A stretch of 64,000 bases of DNA from Bacteroidales bacterium (GCA_014800795.1 JAAVFL010000005.1:62001-126000); one strand, 5' to 3'; positions 34,571 through 44,747 are shown, numbered from the stretch's first letter. The notes: a model not told the origin generated them from the sequence alone. Program-made: numbers and translations.

Positions 34571-34866
34571 CTAAGTCCCTTTACGGATTATGTAGAGTTT
34601 GCCGCGTTCAGGTGAGGTAACGCGTATGCCGTCGATTGTATAGATCTCTGTCGCTGAATCGTCGGCGAAGTTGGTGATCTCTATTCCGGTAAGCGTATTG
34701 TCAACTGTGATGCTGAACTGGATTACCTCATCGAAATACTTGCCGAAGTCATTCATCAGACTATTGGCAGGAATTGTGATCCAATAAGTTCCGGAAGTCT
34801 CTATCGGAGATGCAAGTTTGAGTTCTACCGGATTCCCATAACCGTTCTTAACCGCAGTCTCCCGCT
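34571..34866 (-). pseudogene. C-terminal remnant of a secreted protein
   Basis: An open frame of about 98 codons with no promoter or signal peptide; an upstream in-frame TAA lies near 34876. It encodes VKNGYGNPVELKLASPI, SGTYWITIPANSLMNDFGKY, a DNTLTGIEITNFADDSATEI segment and a short ending IYTIDGIRVT ... GKLYIIRKG, which is a sorting-domain-like C-terminus. This looks like the surviving tail of a larger exported protein, its 5' part replaced by the neighbouring glycosidase gene region. The rest of 34341-34890 holds the nadB promoter and the hairpin above. Confidence 0.6.
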
Positions 34867-34890
34867 CTTATGCTCTTATGCCCTAATGCT

Positions 34891-36951
34891 CTATTTCTCC
34901 CACCTATACCTGTAATTGAAGCGGCGGTTGGGAGCGGTGTCGCCGGTAGTACAGAAGATAGTGAAATCAGAGAGCGACTGAGGATTGTCGGCCCATTTGA
35001 AATCGAAGGTGAGAGCATCGGATGTCAGACCGACAAGCCGACGTGGAATCTTCAGTTCGAGTTCGCTTCCTTCCACAGAATATGGCACTTCGGCTACGGT
35101 TACCCATTCTGAGACATTATTGTCGTAACGCATCAGAGTGGTTGTTCCATCCTCCTTCACACCTCTGTTTACAATGAAGTCGTAACCGTTCCATCCCGTA
35201 GCGCTATCGCAGTCGGTGTCCAAAAGCAGAAGCATCCAGCCGCTGTCGGTCGGTTCGGTCAAAGCGCTGTCTGTGCGCGCATAAAAGTAAATATTCTTTT
35301 TACCTACGGCGACTTTCGCCTCAACAATGTCGTTGCGGCCGGAAGTATCGGTATAGTGCCGCCCTGCATATCCGTTATGATCGCGATGATCCACATCCCC
35401 GCGGGTATCGAAATAATATGATACAATCTCCGCCCAGTCACCGAAATCTCCGTCGGTTTTCATCTTACGGTTCACCCCTTTATGCGACGGCACTTCGCGC
35501 GCGCCCTTGTAGCGCCTTATGTTCTGCACCATCTGCATGTAGTAGTTGTCGCCCCATATACCCTTCGCCGGCTGAATGGTGCGGTTGAACTCTGCATTAT
35601 ACTGATCCACGAAATAAAACGTATTGTCCGTACGCCCCATGAAACGGTCCGGGCCATTCGGTTTTCCATCGGGAAATTTACCGGTCCGGTATTTTCCGGC
35701 GGTCCACTCGTTCCAGTCATTTATATAGATGAACTTCGGATCCACGGATAAAGCCTCCTCCCAGCGGTCCTGAAAATATATTCCATATGCCTCAGGATGC
35801 TCCACCTCCCTGCCAAGCCAGGGAACATAGGCACGTTCCACCATATCGCGGTCGTTCAGCGGTGGTTCTCCCCCATCAATACGCCAGCATTTTCCCGTGA
35901 GCGAAAGGGGATGCTGCCCGGCTGTCACAGCCATCTGTTCCGGTTGTCCGCAATGAGTTGCAGCTCGGCCGGCGGCCGGCCGGCCCGACACTGCCGGATC
36001 GTTCATCTCATAGCCGAAGCACCAGTTGTCTTCCGTACCGGCATACGGTTTTCCGCCCCAGCTGTCGTAACCCCACCACATGTTTCGCAGTGTAAAGAAA
36101 TCCTTTACGGAATCGGTATAATCCGTATAGAATTCTTCCGTTAACTCGGGATCACCGAAGCGGGGATGCGAGGGGTCGGTGGCGGCTGTCGGATCGTAGT
36201 GAGGATTCGGATTGTGAACCCCTTCACCGTTGGCATCGAGCTGAGGCGACATATTGCAGAGCAACAGCGGTTTACCATCCCAGTAAAACCATAGGTCACG
36301 GTATAGACCCGGTTTGTAGTAGCGCTCGTAGATCTGCTGTGCGCAAGTAAGCGGATAACCGTTGAAAGTCCAGAAACAGATTTTCGGAACAGGGTTTCCC
36401 GCCCCTTTCATCTCCTCCATCACCTCGAAAAGCTTATCCCATTCTTTCCAGTAACACACACCGTTGGTGACATCGAGAATTATCACATCCACTCCCGCAT
36501 CGGCAAGCATCGACATATCCCTTCGCATCACATATGGGTCGTCGCTCAGAAAATAACCGGTTTCAGGTTCTCCCCAGTGATAGCTCCCCATGTTGCTCGG
36601 AGGGCTCCATAGCCCTGTGCAGTCGGTTATCCTGGCTTGCGGATCGGCATCGAGAGTTGTGGTGACATCGCGGTAAGCTTCTGGCGAATCATAAAGTCCG
36701 GCATCGTGCCAGGTAATGTAGAAAATACCTACGGTGCGGTCAAGTCCCCGGCGGCCCGCGATAGTGTCGGCCTCCGGCATGCGCCGCCCTACCGCATCGG
36801 TAGCCACCCATGTGTCAGCCATCATATCGCGCATAGCGGCATTTCCTTCACCGGTCGTATTTACGGGAACGGCCGCCACCATATTTCCACCTGCCGCACA
36901 AAGAGCTGCAACTACACATATGGCAACGGCCGGAAAAGATATCGATTTCAT
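34891..36951 (-). CDS. Secreted glycoside hydrolase, GH99/GH71-like, with C-terminal CBM9-like domain
   Basis: 686 residues. Signal peptide at the N-terminus (hydrophobic FPAVAICVVAALCAAGG). The catalytic barrel spans roughly residues 70-480 with TVGIFYITWHDAGLYDSPE, a VDVIILDVTNGVCYWKEWDK strand and KFIYINDWNEW, where the acidic pairs fit a GH99/GH71-like active site. The end (DGDFGDWAEIVSYY, IYFYARTDSALTEPTDSGWM) resembles a CBM9-type sugar-binding domain. The target is probably an alpha-linked mannan or glucan, but this is not certain. The promoter is at 37008-37039, divergent from the divIC operon. Confidence 0.75.
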   Translation of the reverse strand: MKSISFPAVAICVVAALCAAGGNMVAAVPVNTTGEGNAAMRDMMADTWVATDAVGRRMPEADTIAGRRGLDRTVGIFYITWHDAGLYDSPEAYRDVTTTLDADPQARITDCTGLWSPPSNMGSYHWGEPETGYFLSDDPYVMRRDMSMLADAGVDVIILDVTNGVCYWKEWDKLFEVMEEMKGAGNPVPKICFWTFNGYPLTCAQQIYERYYKPGLYRDLWFYWDGKPLLLCNMSPQLDANGEGVHNPNPHYDPTAATDPSHPRFGDPELTEEFYTDYTDSVKDFFTLRNMWWGYDSWGGKPYAGTEDNWCFGYEMNDPAVSGRPAAGRAATHCGQPEQMAVTAGQHPLSLTGKCWRIDGGEPPLNDRDMVERAYVPWLGREVEHPEAYGIYFQDRWEEALSVDPKFIYINDWNEWTAGKYRTGKFPDGKPNGPDRFMGRTDNTFYFVDQYNAEFNRTIQPAKGIWGDNYYMQMVQNIRRYKGAREVPSHKGVNRKMKTDGDFGDWAEIVSYYFDTRGDVDHRDHNGYAGRHYTDTSGRNDIVEAKVAVGKKNIYFYARTDSALTEPTDSGWMLLLLDTDCDSATGWNGYDFIVNRGVKEDGTTTLMRYDNNVSEWVTVAEVPYSVEGSELELKIPRRLVGLTSDALTFDFKWADNPQSLSDFTIFCTTGDTAPNRRFNYRYRWEK

Positions 36952-37007
36952 ATAATGTCCGATTCAAGGTAAAAACTTTTTATCCACACCCTCAACCATC
37001 TCCACTG

Positions 37008-37039
37008 CAAAAATACTGTTTTTTCACAATTCTTGTCAA
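37008..37039 (-). promoter_or_regulatory. Promoter of the GH99/71-like gene
   Basis: Minus strand: TTG at 37039-37037 within a run of T, a 21-base spacer, TATTTTTG at 37015-37008. It lies back to back with the plus-strand -7 element at 37050, and the two probably interfere. Confidence 0.6.
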
Positions 37040-37049
37040 AAAAATTGGT

Positions 37050-37057
37050 TAACTTTG
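37050..37057 (+). promoter_or_regulatory. -7 element of the divIC-dapB-lepB operon
   Basis: TAACTTTG at 37050-37057, 12 bases before the ATG at 37070. It excludes the in-frame TTG at 37055 as a start codon. A TTG at 37033-37035 is too close (14 bases) to be a standard -33. Confidence 0.6.
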
Positions 37058-37069
37058 CCATTAAAAGAG

Positions 37070-37381
37070 ATGAGCGATAAAGAGAAAATAACAAGTGTAT
37101 GGCTATGGTGCCGGAGATATATAACCTTTCCGCTGATAGTGGCGGTGGGATATATACTTTTCGTAGTGTTCTTCAACGAGAATTCCTATTCGCGGAGCGC
37201 CGAACTTCAGGAGGAGATCGACCGTCTGGAAGCTGAAATAAAGGAGAATAACGACACCATGAACTACTACCGGCGGCTTAATGCCGGGCTCAATACCGAT
37301 CCCGCAGCGCTCGAGCGTATCGTTCGCGAGAACTACTATATGCAACGGGTCAATGAGGACGTTTACATAATCACAGACTGA
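37070..37381 (+). CDS. Septum formation initiator, FtsB/DivIC-like
   Basis: 103 residues: a short cytoplasmic tail, one membrane span (FPLIVAVGYILFVVFF, about 18-33), a periplasmic coiled coil (ELQEEIDRLEAEIKENNDTM), and the conserved end AALERIVRENYYMQRVNEDV typical of the FtsB/DivIC family, which links early and late divisome proteins. It leads an operon with a membrane protein, dapB, lepB and a WbqC-family gene. Confidence 0.88.
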   Translation: MSDKEKITSVWLWCRRYITFPLIVAVGYILFVVFFNENSYSRSAELQEEIDRLEAEIKENNDTMNYYRRLNAGLNTDPAALERIVRENYYMQRVNEDVYIITD

Positions 37382-37404
37382 AAAGCCGCAATAAACATAC
37401 ATAT

Positions 37405-37830
37405 ATGACAACTGAACGACATTATACGAAAGACGAACTGCTCGGTAAGACACCGCGCACATGGTGTGTGCTGCTCGCCACAGTAGGATTGCTTGCCATA
37501 GCGCTTGCCACCCTGATGCCTATACTGAATGTAGCCGTAGGACCGGGCGCAGCCGGAACTTGGTGGAAATATATCTATGCCGGAGGAGCCGTATGCTTCC
37601 TTGTCGGAAAGCTTATGAGCCCGTACACAGGTATCCATCCACGCATCCGGAGGCTCTATCGCATAGAATCATGGAGTGGAGTGTTTTTCTGTGCGGCTGC
37701 GTTTTTCCTGTTCTATAACGGCAATGTAAGCCGCGACAGCTGGGCATTCACGCTCGCCGGCGGTGCGCTGCTTGTTTTCACCACCATCGCCATACCACGT
37801 GTGGCAAATAAAGAACTTAAGAAAAAATGA
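37405..37830 (+). CDS. Conserved four-span membrane protein
   Basis: 141 residues, predicted spans about 20-42, 55-70, 88-105 and 112-128, basic C-terminus (ELKKK). No family recognised. It lies between the divIC-like gene and dapB and its stop overlaps the dapB start by ATGA, so translation is coupled. Its conserved-looking neighbourhood suggests an envelope role, no more. Confidence 0.75.
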   Translation: MTTERHYTKDELLGKTPRTWCVLLATVGLLAIALATLMPILNVAVGPGAAGTWWKYIYAGGAVCFLVGKLMSPYTGIHPRIRRLYRIESWSGVFFCAAAFFLFYNGNVSRDSWAFTLAGGALLVFTTIAIPRVANKELKKK

Positions 37831-38558
37831 AGATAGCCCTGATAGGTTACGGAAAGATGGGCCATGCTATCGAGCGTATCGCCTCACGACGCGGTCATCA
37901 GATAGTATGCACCATTGATACAGGCGAGGATGAAAAATTCGACAGTCCGGAATTCATAGATGCTGATGTGGCTATTGAATTCACTATGCCTTCTGCTGCT
38001 GTCGCCAACTATCGGCGTGCTCTTGGAAAAGGGATAAAAGTAGTGTCCGGGACCACCGGATGGACCAGTGCCCTCCCCGAAGTGAAAGAGATAATTGAAA
38101 ATACCGGAGGAACACTTTTCTGGAGTTCCAACTTCAGTATCGGTGTCAATATTTTCATGAAAATCAATGCTTACGCCGCCTCTCTTATGAGCCGCTTCGG
38201 GCAGTATATCCCTGCGATGAAGGAAATTCACCATATCCATAAACTCGACCATCCGTCAGGGACGGCCATCACCCTCGCCGAAACCATCATTTCCAACCAC
38301 CAGCCGACCACCGGATGGACCGAGGCCGCAGACGGCGACACAGTCGACAATGGAATCATTCCCATCTCCCACGAAAGAACCGGAGAGGTACCGGGAACAC
38401 ATATCGTCAGCTGGACCTCACCTGTCGACACCGTTACTCTCGAACACCGCGCTTTCTCGCGTGACGGTTTCGCACTCGGAGCTGTAGTAGCTGCTGAATG
38501 GCTCAATGAAAATCCCGCCGAAAAAGGTCTGATAGGGATGGAAAAACTACTTGACTGA
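37827..38558 (+). CDS. dapB: 4-hydroxy-tetrahydrodipicolinate reductase
   Basis: 243 residues; second committed enzyme of the diaminopimelate/lysine pathway feeding peptidoglycan. N-terminal Rossmann motif [14 protein letters not shown], then [16 protein letters not shown], and the catalytic segment [15 protein letters not shown] with the His and Lys used in catalysis. The short form (about 240) is usual in Bacteroidota. It overlaps the preceding gene by four bases. Confidence 0.95.
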   Translation: MKIALIGYGKMGHAIERIASRRGHQIVCTIDTGEDEKFDSPEFIDADVAIEFTMPSAAVANYRRALGKGIKVVSGTTGWTSALPEVKEIIENTGGTLFWSSNFSIGVNIFMKINAYAASLMSRFGQYIPAMKEIHHIHKLDHPSGTAITLAETIISNHQPTTGWTEAADGDTVDNGIIPISHERTGEVPGTHIVSWTSPVDTVTLEHRAFSRDGFALGAVVAAEWLNENPAEKGLIGMEKLLD

Positions 38559-38590
38559 AAATAACCCCAAACATATCATCATCCAACCAT

Positions 38591-40084
38591 ATGACTGGAA
38601 ACGATACCATTAAACCGGGCACACCCGAAAAAAATAAAGAAACCTTCGCCGATGGATTCCGCCGCCGCGTGGGTGAGAACCGCCCCACACGCTGGGTAAG
38701 ATTTTCGATTGTAACTCTCTTATACGTTCTCTGGGTAGCATGGATGGGCAACTGGTGGCTTCTGCTGGGAGTGCTGCTTCTTTTCGACATATACATCACC
38801 GGATATATACCGTTCACCTGGTGGAAAAAATCGAAAAACAGTGCAGTCCGATCCGTAATGTCGTGGGTCGACGCTATTGTTTACGCCCTTGTGCTGGTAT
38901 ACTTCATTTTCGCATTCATAGGGCAGAATTATCAGATACCATCATCCTCGCTTGAAAAAACACTTTATACGGGCGATTATCTGTTTGTCAACAAGGCTGT
39001 CTACGGTCCGCGCGTTCCCATGACACCGGTTTATTTCCCGCTTGTCCACAACGAGCTCCCTTTCGGTCTGGGCAAAAGCTATATGGAGAACCCGTCGCTC
39101 CCCTACCACCGCCTGAAAGGTATGCGCGATGTCGAAGCCGGCGATATAGTGGTATTCAACTTCCCCGCCGGCGACACTGTGATGAGCCGTATACAGAATC
39201 CCGACTACTATACTCTCATATCTATTCACGGACGCGACCGTGTACTCAACGATAAAGCCACATTCGGAGAGGTTATTTATCGCCCTGTCGACCGGCGTGA
39301 GAATTACGTGAAACGTTGCGTAGGTCTTCCCGGTCAGCGCATACGCATAGTCGACGGCGACATCTACATCGACGGTGAAAAATTCCTCACACCTGAAAAC
39401 GTACAGTTCAACCACTTCTATCAGGCAGCAGGCCATCTGACAGAAGAGGATTTCGAGGAATTCGGCATACCCGCCGACGACAGATACACTGTCGATATCA
39501 CAGCTTCCGACATCCCGTCGCTACGCGAACTCGGCTTCAAAGTGAACGACGACGGCACTGTGCCTCAGATATTTGTATCGCCCATGACTGCATCTATGGT
39601 TGAACAGATGGAACAGAGTCCGCTTATCACCAAGGTAATGAAACAAGTTCCAGGCCCCGAACAGCTGACACGCCTCTTCCCCGAAGCCATATCAGCCGAC
39701 TGGACACGCGCCGACTATGGTGGGGAAAACGGCCTGTGGATTCCCAAAAAAGGAACCGCACTGAAAATGAATCAGGCAGCATGGGACATTTACGGACGTA
39801 CCATCAAAGTGTATGAGAATAATCCCGACGCCGAGTTCAAGAACGGTAAACTATATATCAACGGAGAGCCACACGACACATATACCTTCAAAATGAATTA
39901 CTATTTCATGATGGGCGACAACCGCGACAACTCCCTCGATTCACGCTACTGGGGCTTTGTTCCGGAAGATCACATCGTAGGAACTCCCTGGCGTGTGCTC
40001 GTAAGTTTCGATAAAGATAAATCGCTCTTCAACGGAGGTATACGCTGGAACCGCATTCTTAAAGATGCGAACCCCGACAAGTAA
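38591..40084 (+). CDS. lepB: Signal peptidase I, Bacteroidota type with large insertion
   Basis: 497 residues, longer than a typical LepB. Two to three N-terminal membrane spans, then [20 protein letters not shown] containing the catalytic Ser, the [15 protein letters not shown] box with the general-base Lys, and the late [16 protein letters not shown] box. Between the Lys box and the GDNRDNS box is an extra region of about 180 residues. Cleaves signal peptides of Sec-exported proteins at the periplasmic face. It is 32 bases downstream of dapB. Confidence 0.94.
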   Translation: MTGNDTIKPGTPEKNKETFADGFRRRVGENRPTRWVRFSIVTLLYVLWVAWMGNWWLLLGVLLLFDIYITGYIPFTWWKKSKNSAVRSVMSWVDAIVYALVLVYFIFAFIGQNYQIPSSSLEKTLYTGDYLFVNKAVYGPRVPMTPVYFPLVHNELPFGLGKSYMENPSLPYHRLKGMRDVEAGDIVVFNFPAGDTVMSRIQNPDYYTLISIHGRDRVLNDKATFGEVIYRPVDRRENYVKRCVGLPGQRIRIVDGDIYIDGEKFLTPENVQFNHFYQAAGHLTEEDFEEFGIPADDRYTVDITASDIPSLRELGFKVNDDGTVPQIFVSPMTASMVEQMEQSPLITKVMKQVPGPEQLTRLFPEAISADWTRADYGGENGLWIPKKGTALKMNQAAWDIYGRTIKVYENNPDAEFKNGKLYINGEPHDTYTFKMNYYFMMGDNRDNSLDSRYWGFVPEDHIVGTPWRVLVSFDKDKSLFNGGIRWNRILKDANPDK

Positions 40085-40101
40085 GCCACAATAACGCGAC
40101 G

Positions 40102-40785
40102 ATGCACCGATTTATAAGATTTCCCGACGCCACAGCGCTGCTACCGCTCCGCTATTACGGAAGCATAAGCTATTACGCGCTTATGGCGGCATGCGGAAAA
40201 GCCGTAATCGGAACCGGAGAGCTTTTTGACAAACGCGATAAAAGTGCCCACAGATGCACCATAGCCGATACCAACGGTGAGTTACGCCTTACGGTTCCGG
40301 TTACCAAACCCCACGGAATACCGCGCGCACGCTGGACAGACGTAGGCATCTCCAGCCATGGAGAATGGTGGCACAACCATCGCGTAAGCCTTGAATCGGC
40401 TTATGGCCGCACACCATTCTTTGAATTCTATATCGACAGACTGCTCCCATTCCTCGACAGCAGCGTATGCGAACGGTACCACGACATGGCATCGCTCGAC
40501 ATTGCGATAGACGCTGAAATCCGCCGCATTCTCTTTATCGAGACAGAAGTATCGACAGGAACTTTCCGAGCGGCAGAAGAAGCCGCAGAGGGCTCAGAAT
40601 CAATTCTACTCACTCTTTCCGACGCTCCCTCACCGGAATCACTTCCGCCCTACTATCAGGTACGCGCCCTTACACATGGCTTTATGCCCGGTATGTCTGT
40701 TCTCGACCTGATATTCAACCTCGGTCCGGAAGCGCCGCTTTACCTCAGACAATCAGCAATCGGCTATCAGCAACCGGCTATATAA
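40102..40785 (+). CDS. WbqC-like family protein
   Basis: 227 residues with the WbqC-family pattern: an N-terminal PLRYYGSISYYALM strand-helix, then RCTIADTNGELRLTVPVTKP, DVGISSHGEWWHNHRVSLE and YGRTPFFEFYID. Members are found in O-antigen and envelope gene sets and are thought to be transferase-like, but no activity is established. Ends the divIC-dapB-lepB operon, 17 bases after lepB, and is followed by a strong bidirectional terminator. Confidence 0.85.
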   Translation: MHRFIRFPDATALLPLRYYGSISYYALMAACGKAVIGTGELFDKRDKSAHRCTIADTNGELRLTVPVTKPHGIPRARWTDVGISSHGEWWHNHRVSLESAYGRTPFFEFYIDRLLPFLDSSVCERYHDMASLDIAIDAEIRRILFIETEVSTGTFRAAEEAAEGSESILLTLSDAPSPESLPPYYQVRALTHGFMPGMSVLDLIFNLGPEAPLYLRQSAIGYQQPAI

Positions 40786-40835
40786 AAAAACATAAGACTT
40801 ATTAGGCATATGAATCTTATAAGTCTTATGTTTTT
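40786..40835. terminator. Bidirectional terminator after the WbqC-family gene
   Basis: 17-base arms at 40786-40802 and 40819-40835 (AAAAACATAAGACTTAT) between convergent genes, with T5 at the end of the right arm. Confidence 0.85.
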
Positions 40836-40862
40836 ATTATGTTTTCTATATTACCGGCAGCC

Positions 40863-41384
40863 TCAGCGTCTCATCGGACGCATACATATGTAAAGGGCAT
40901 CGTTATCGAGAGAGCGGTCGCGCTTGAGGGTATCAACAATACCGCGCACTGTCTCAGCTACGGTATCATTGGAAAACACCTCGTGAAAATACGAGAAATT
41001 CTTATTGTAAAGCTGTTTTATCTCATCTTCATCGAGAGAGCATAGTTCGCGCCCCTCATCGATAAGCATATCCATCAGCAACTGATATATCTCCCGGCTC
41101 ACACGCTCGTTACGGCGTACCAGCGAGCGCGACAGGAGGTTGGACACCAGCAGACTGTTCAACAGATTGAACCTGTCAAGCGAATCGCTCCAGACAGCCT
41201 TGGGCGAAAGATTCGGATTAGGGAGATGGAAGAAATCGGCCGTGAACCTGAGCCCGTGATCCGATTCGGCATCCAAAGATATTGAATCAATATATTTATC
41301 GTTATCGAGCATATACATGCTCACAACCATTCCGCCGAGCCCGTAAGCCCGGTCCTCTTCATCTTTATACTTAAGAGTTACCAC
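40863..41384 (-). CDS. DUF4924 family protein
   Basis: 173 residues, helical, no signal peptide or membrane span. Contains SLVRRNERVSREIYQLLMDM and EDEIKQLYNKNFSYFHEVFS, the pattern I recall for DUF4924, a Bacteroidota-restricted family without assigned function. Lies just downstream of porZ on the same strand. Confidence 0.6.
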   Translation of the reverse strand: MVTLKYKDEEDRAYGLGGMVVSMYMLDNDKYIDSISLDAESDHGLRFTADFFHLPNPNLSPKAVWSDSLDRFNLLNSLLVSNLLSRSLVRRNERVSREIYQLLMDMLIDEGRELCSLDEDEIKQLYNKNFSYFHEVFSNDTVAETVRGIVDTLKRDRSLDNDALYICMRPMRR

Positions 41385-41455
41385 TTTCAGTTTCTTTTTA
41401 TACTGTTATAACACATCCGGAAAGCTGTCGGTTTTCCGGATATCAGAAGTTACTG

Positions 41456-43885
41456 TCAGTTCACAACCATAATTTTGGTTACACAAGCCTCATTACTGCC
41501 CGTAGAGTTTTGTGAGGCAAATACATAGTACACGCCTGTTTTCACACGCTCACCCGAGGCGTTGCAGCCGTCCCATATGTACATACCGCCGTTGCTCCTA
41601 CCCTGATGAAACACATTGCCTGATGCATCAGCTATCTTTACCAGACTGTCGTCCATAAGTCCTTTAATGGTAATCCAGCCGGTATATTCGGGTCGCACCG
41701 GATTGGGGTATGCTATGACTTCGCTGTAATCGTCGCGTCCGGGCGATGATGTCGAATTATATTCAACCACACCGTTGGGAGTTCCGAAATACACACTGCT
41801 CGATCTGGGATCGCAAGCTACCGAATAAACCGTATTCGAAGGCAGAATGGAGTTGGAGGAAGTGTAATGTTCGATAATCTCGTCGCCATTCTCGCTCACA
41901 AGATACACTCCCGACAGGGTGGCTATCCACTTGCGGTTGGAGTTGTCAACCGCTATAGCGTTCACTGTCTGACTGTCAAGCAGATAATCGGCAAGATTGG
42001 TACCATCGTTGCGTGGAACCTTCAGATGATTCACCTTGGCGGTCGTACCGGTGATCTTCGTGGGATCGGTCACCTCGAACACTCCGTTGTCCGTGCCTAT
42101 CCATATGCGCCCCTTATTATCCTCGGTCGCACAAATTATATGGTAGAACGACAGATTCTTGTTGTCCTGATCCATGAATGTATCTACGATCGTTATTTTA
42201 TCGTCAGACGACGCTTCCGTACCCTTGTTGTCAACGACAATCATATTGGTATTGTAGCGTCCGGGAAACAACAGAACGAGATCACTTTGTTTGCAGGGCA
42301 ATCCGAAAGCGTCGCGCAGATCCTTCGCATAGAAGGAATGGTGGCTCCAGTCGGCGGCGGTAATGTTATCCTTGCTCCGTTTCGATGCCGGAAGATAATG
42401 GAGGCGTTTCTGACTTCCCGCCTCGTCGGTGAACTGGTAAAGCCAGAGATTTCCCCTGCGGTCAACGATCGGAGCCGCAACAGGATATGCCCATCCATCG
42501 GAATACTGCACTATACCGGCATTGGTATGGTCGAATTTATGGGTCTGTTTCCCGTTTTTGATGCGATAACATCCTTCGAACATACTTCCGACATAGAAAG
42601 CATCCGGATCCGACGGATCCTCGAAAATTCTTAATCCGAAACTTACATGGTGAGGTGCGGTACTGGTATAGAAATTGCTGCTCGAATTTACAGTAACCAC
42701 ATCCGTAGGCGTAACATCAACAATCTTACCGTCGTCGGATATCACATTTACGAAAAGTTTGCTTTTCTCACTATCGGGAAGTTTCCATATAAGTTGCTCA
42801 CCAAAATTATAGAGATATACTTTTCCGGAAGCGCCCACATGCATTCCCGATACGGTCGTAACGGTGAGTTGCGAGGGTTTTGAGGTATCGGTGATTGTAT
42901 TGCCCGATTGTAAATTGACCAGTTTTATTCCGGAACCGTCGGACATCCATATATTCTTGTCATTATCGAAATAGCTCATGATCTTACCCGATTTCTTCAC
43001 TAAATCGACAACGTATTTTTCCTGACCTTTATGATCGATCACGTATGCACCCTGACCGCTGCATGCATATATACCGTTCGCACAAACGTCTATATCATTG
43101 TACATACCGCGGTTCTCATGGCTCACACCGGGAATACTTACCAATGAAAAATCTACAGCTTCATTTGCAAAATCAATTTCCGCCTTGTAAAGATGAAAAG
43201 TACTATCGGAAAAGTCAATCATATAGATCCACCGGTCGCCGGCACCTTTCATACTGTACCACTTCGATTCAGACTTATCACCTGAATAAATCTTGAATTT
43301 CTCGAATGAGACCAGCGTATTGTCGTTTTTCGCAAAATAAAGCTTATCGTCGACCGATACTCCCACATAATCGCCCGCAGCTACGGTAAACTGGATGGGT
43401 GAGGGGGTATATATGGTTCTTTTAACCTCGTTTTTCTTATTGTCGTAGATTACGAGACCGAAATCCGTGCCCACGAAGAAGTAGTCGTCTCCGAAATCAA
43501 CATTGTTGATATTGCGGGTAGTAGTCATTACGGCATCCTTGATGTCGGGAATATTCACTACCTTGCCGTTGTCGTAAATACGGTCCATATTGCCGGTATC
43601 GTATGTTACGAGAAGGCTCTTGCCGTCGCGGGCCACATAGAAACCTGTCACATTACCGTCGTTGAGCAATGTGGCTATATTGAGTGCCTGAACCTCGGAA
43701 GTCTCCTTGTCAACACGGAAAAGCGCCCCCGAAGAGGTATAATATACATATTCACCCGTTTCTTTTATTTTGTCTATTTCGCGGAAAGGGGCATGCAGAG
43801 TCCAACCTCCCACTGCGAGCTGAGCCCACACGGCAGAGGGAAGAAGGATCATTATTATCAGTATCAGTCGTTTAATTATTGTCAT
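41456..43885 (-). CDS. porZ: Type IX secretion system component PorZ-like
   Basis: 809 residues: signal peptide (MTIIKRLILIIMILLPSAVW), two beta-propellers of ligand-binding-sensor type (repeats such as KIKETGEYVYYTSSGALFRV, NNVDFGDDYFFVGTDFGLVI, AIAVDNSNRKWIATLSGVYL, VACDPRSSSVYFGTPNGVVE), and a final sorting-like domain (VIAYPNPVRPEYTGWITIKG to KIMVVN). This is the PorZ layout; PorZ is part of the T9SS attachment complex that helps PorU process cargo. A generic two-component-regulator propeller protein is the alternative. porV lies at 56-57 kb. Confidence 0.78.
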   Translation of the reverse strand: MTIIKRLILIIMILLPSAVWAQLAVGGWTLHAPFREIDKIKETGEYVYYTSSGALFRVDKETSEVQALNIATLLNDGNVTGFYVARDGKSLLVTYDTGNMDRIYDNGKVVNIPDIKDAVMTTTRNINNVDFGDDYFFVGTDFGLVIYDNKKNEVKRTIYTPSPIQFTVAAGDYVGVSVDDKLYFAKNDNTLVSFEKFKIYSGDKSESKWYSMKGAGDRWIYMIDFSDSTFHLYKAEIDFANEAVDFSLVSIPGVSHENRGMYNDIDVCANGIYACSGQGAYVIDHKGQEKYVVDLVKKSGKIMSYFDNDKNIWMSDGSGIKLVNLQSGNTITDTSKPSQLTVTTVSGMHVGASGKVYLYNFGEQLIWKLPDSEKSKLFVNVISDDGKIVDVTPTDVVTVNSSSNFYTSTAPHHVSFGLRIFEDPSDPDAFYVGSMFEGCYRIKNGKQTHKFDHTNAGIVQYSDGWAYPVAAPIVDRRGNLWLYQFTDEAGSQKRLHYLPASKRSKDNITAADWSHHSFYAKDLRDAFGLPCKQSDLVLLFPGRYNTNMIVVDNKGTEASSDDKITIVDTFMDQDNKNLSFYHIICATEDNKGRIWIGTDNGVFEVTDPTKITGTTAKVNHLKVPRNDGTNLADYLLDSQTVNAIAVDNSNRKWIATLSGVYLVSENGDEIIEHYTSSNSILPSNTVYSVACDPRSSSVYFGTPNGVVEYNSTSSPGRDDYSEVIAYPNPVRPEYTGWITIKGLMDDSLVKIADASGNVFHQGRSNGGMYIWDGCNASGERVKTGVYYVFASQNSTGSNEACVTKIMVVN

Positions 43886-43964
43886 CAGGAATATATATCA
43901 AAATTTATAAAAGTACACCTTTTTCGGGGCATGCCTGCGATATCCCGTAAGGATTGAGAAATTC

Positions 43965-44561
43965 TCAATCTAACTCCTCCATAAGAGCGCCTACGGCTCT
44001 TCCGCGATGGCTCATGGAGTTCTTGCGCGCTCCATCCATTTCGGCAAAAGTAAGCGATTCTCCGGAAGGAAGAAACACGGGATCATAACCGAAACCGTCG
44101 CTGCCACGCGGCACTTCAGTTATGGAGCCTTCCACCTTCCCTTCGAAAGTGTATGTCTCCTCGCCGCAAATCATTGCTATCACGGTGCGGAAACGGGCCG
44201 AACGGTCGGTTTTACCCTCCATATTCTTCAACAGAAGGCACATATTGGCTTTGGAATCATGATCTCCGCTCCCGCCGTTTTCAGCTGCATAGCGGGCAGA
44301 TTTCACTCCGGGCGCTCCGCCGAGTGCATCGACTTCAAGACCCGTATCGTCGGCGAAACAGTCGTAGCCATAGTGATCCTTTATCCAACGCGCCTTAAGC
44401 ATCGCGTTACCCTCGAGAGTATCGGCAGTCTCGGGTATATCATCGTGACAGTTTATTTCAGCCAGCGAGAGCACCCGGCAACGGTCGCCGAGAATTTCTC
44501 TTACCTCCTGAAGCTTGTGAGCGTTGTTAGTCGCAAAAACTATGGTTTCGGGTAGTTTCAT
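43965..44561 (-). CDS. Non-canonical purine NTP pyrophosphatase (RdgB/HAM1)
   Basis: 198 residues; hydrolyses ITP, dITP and XTP to protect DNA. Hallmarks: [20 protein letters not shown] at the N-terminus, [19 protein letters not shown] in the middle (acidic metal site), [13 protein letters not shown] and [10 protein letters not shown] at the end. Normal length, cytoplasmic. Confidence 0.95.
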   Translation of the reverse strand: MKLPETIVFATNNAHKLQEVREILGDRCRVLSLAEINCHDDIPETADTLEGNAMLKARWIKDHYGYDCFADDTGLEVDALGGAPGVKSARYAAENGGSGDHDSKANMCLLLKNMEGKTDRSARFRTVIAMICGEETYTFEGKVEGSITEVPRGSDGFGYDPVFLPSGESLTFAEMDGARKNSMSHRGRAVGALMEELD

Positions 44562-44648
44562 AAATCTTTTTATCTTACTGATTAACGCATGTTTTACCTT
44601 TTTATTGCGTTATTTTTCCATTTATACATCAGCATGTCATATAAGCCC

Positions 44649-44718
44649 GGAACCGGCACACCTTACAAAATCCGGATCTTATATATAACCGTAATTTTGT
44701 CAGAAATGTGCCGGTTCC
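44649..44718. terminator. Long-loop inverted repeat downstream of leuS
   Basis: 12-base arms GGAACCGGCACA at 44649-44660 and 44707-44718 with a 46-base loop in the leuS-rdgB gap. It could terminate leuS transcription, though a clear T run is missing. Confidence 0.4.
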
Positions 44719-44747
44719 GACATGGGGTGTATGTATGTCTGTGCAGA

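Noticed and set aside
36980-36988. Perfect DnaA box TTATCCACA as an origin
   Set aside because: It is a single isolated copy within a gene leader; the 48.7-49.0 kb cluster is a better origin candidate.
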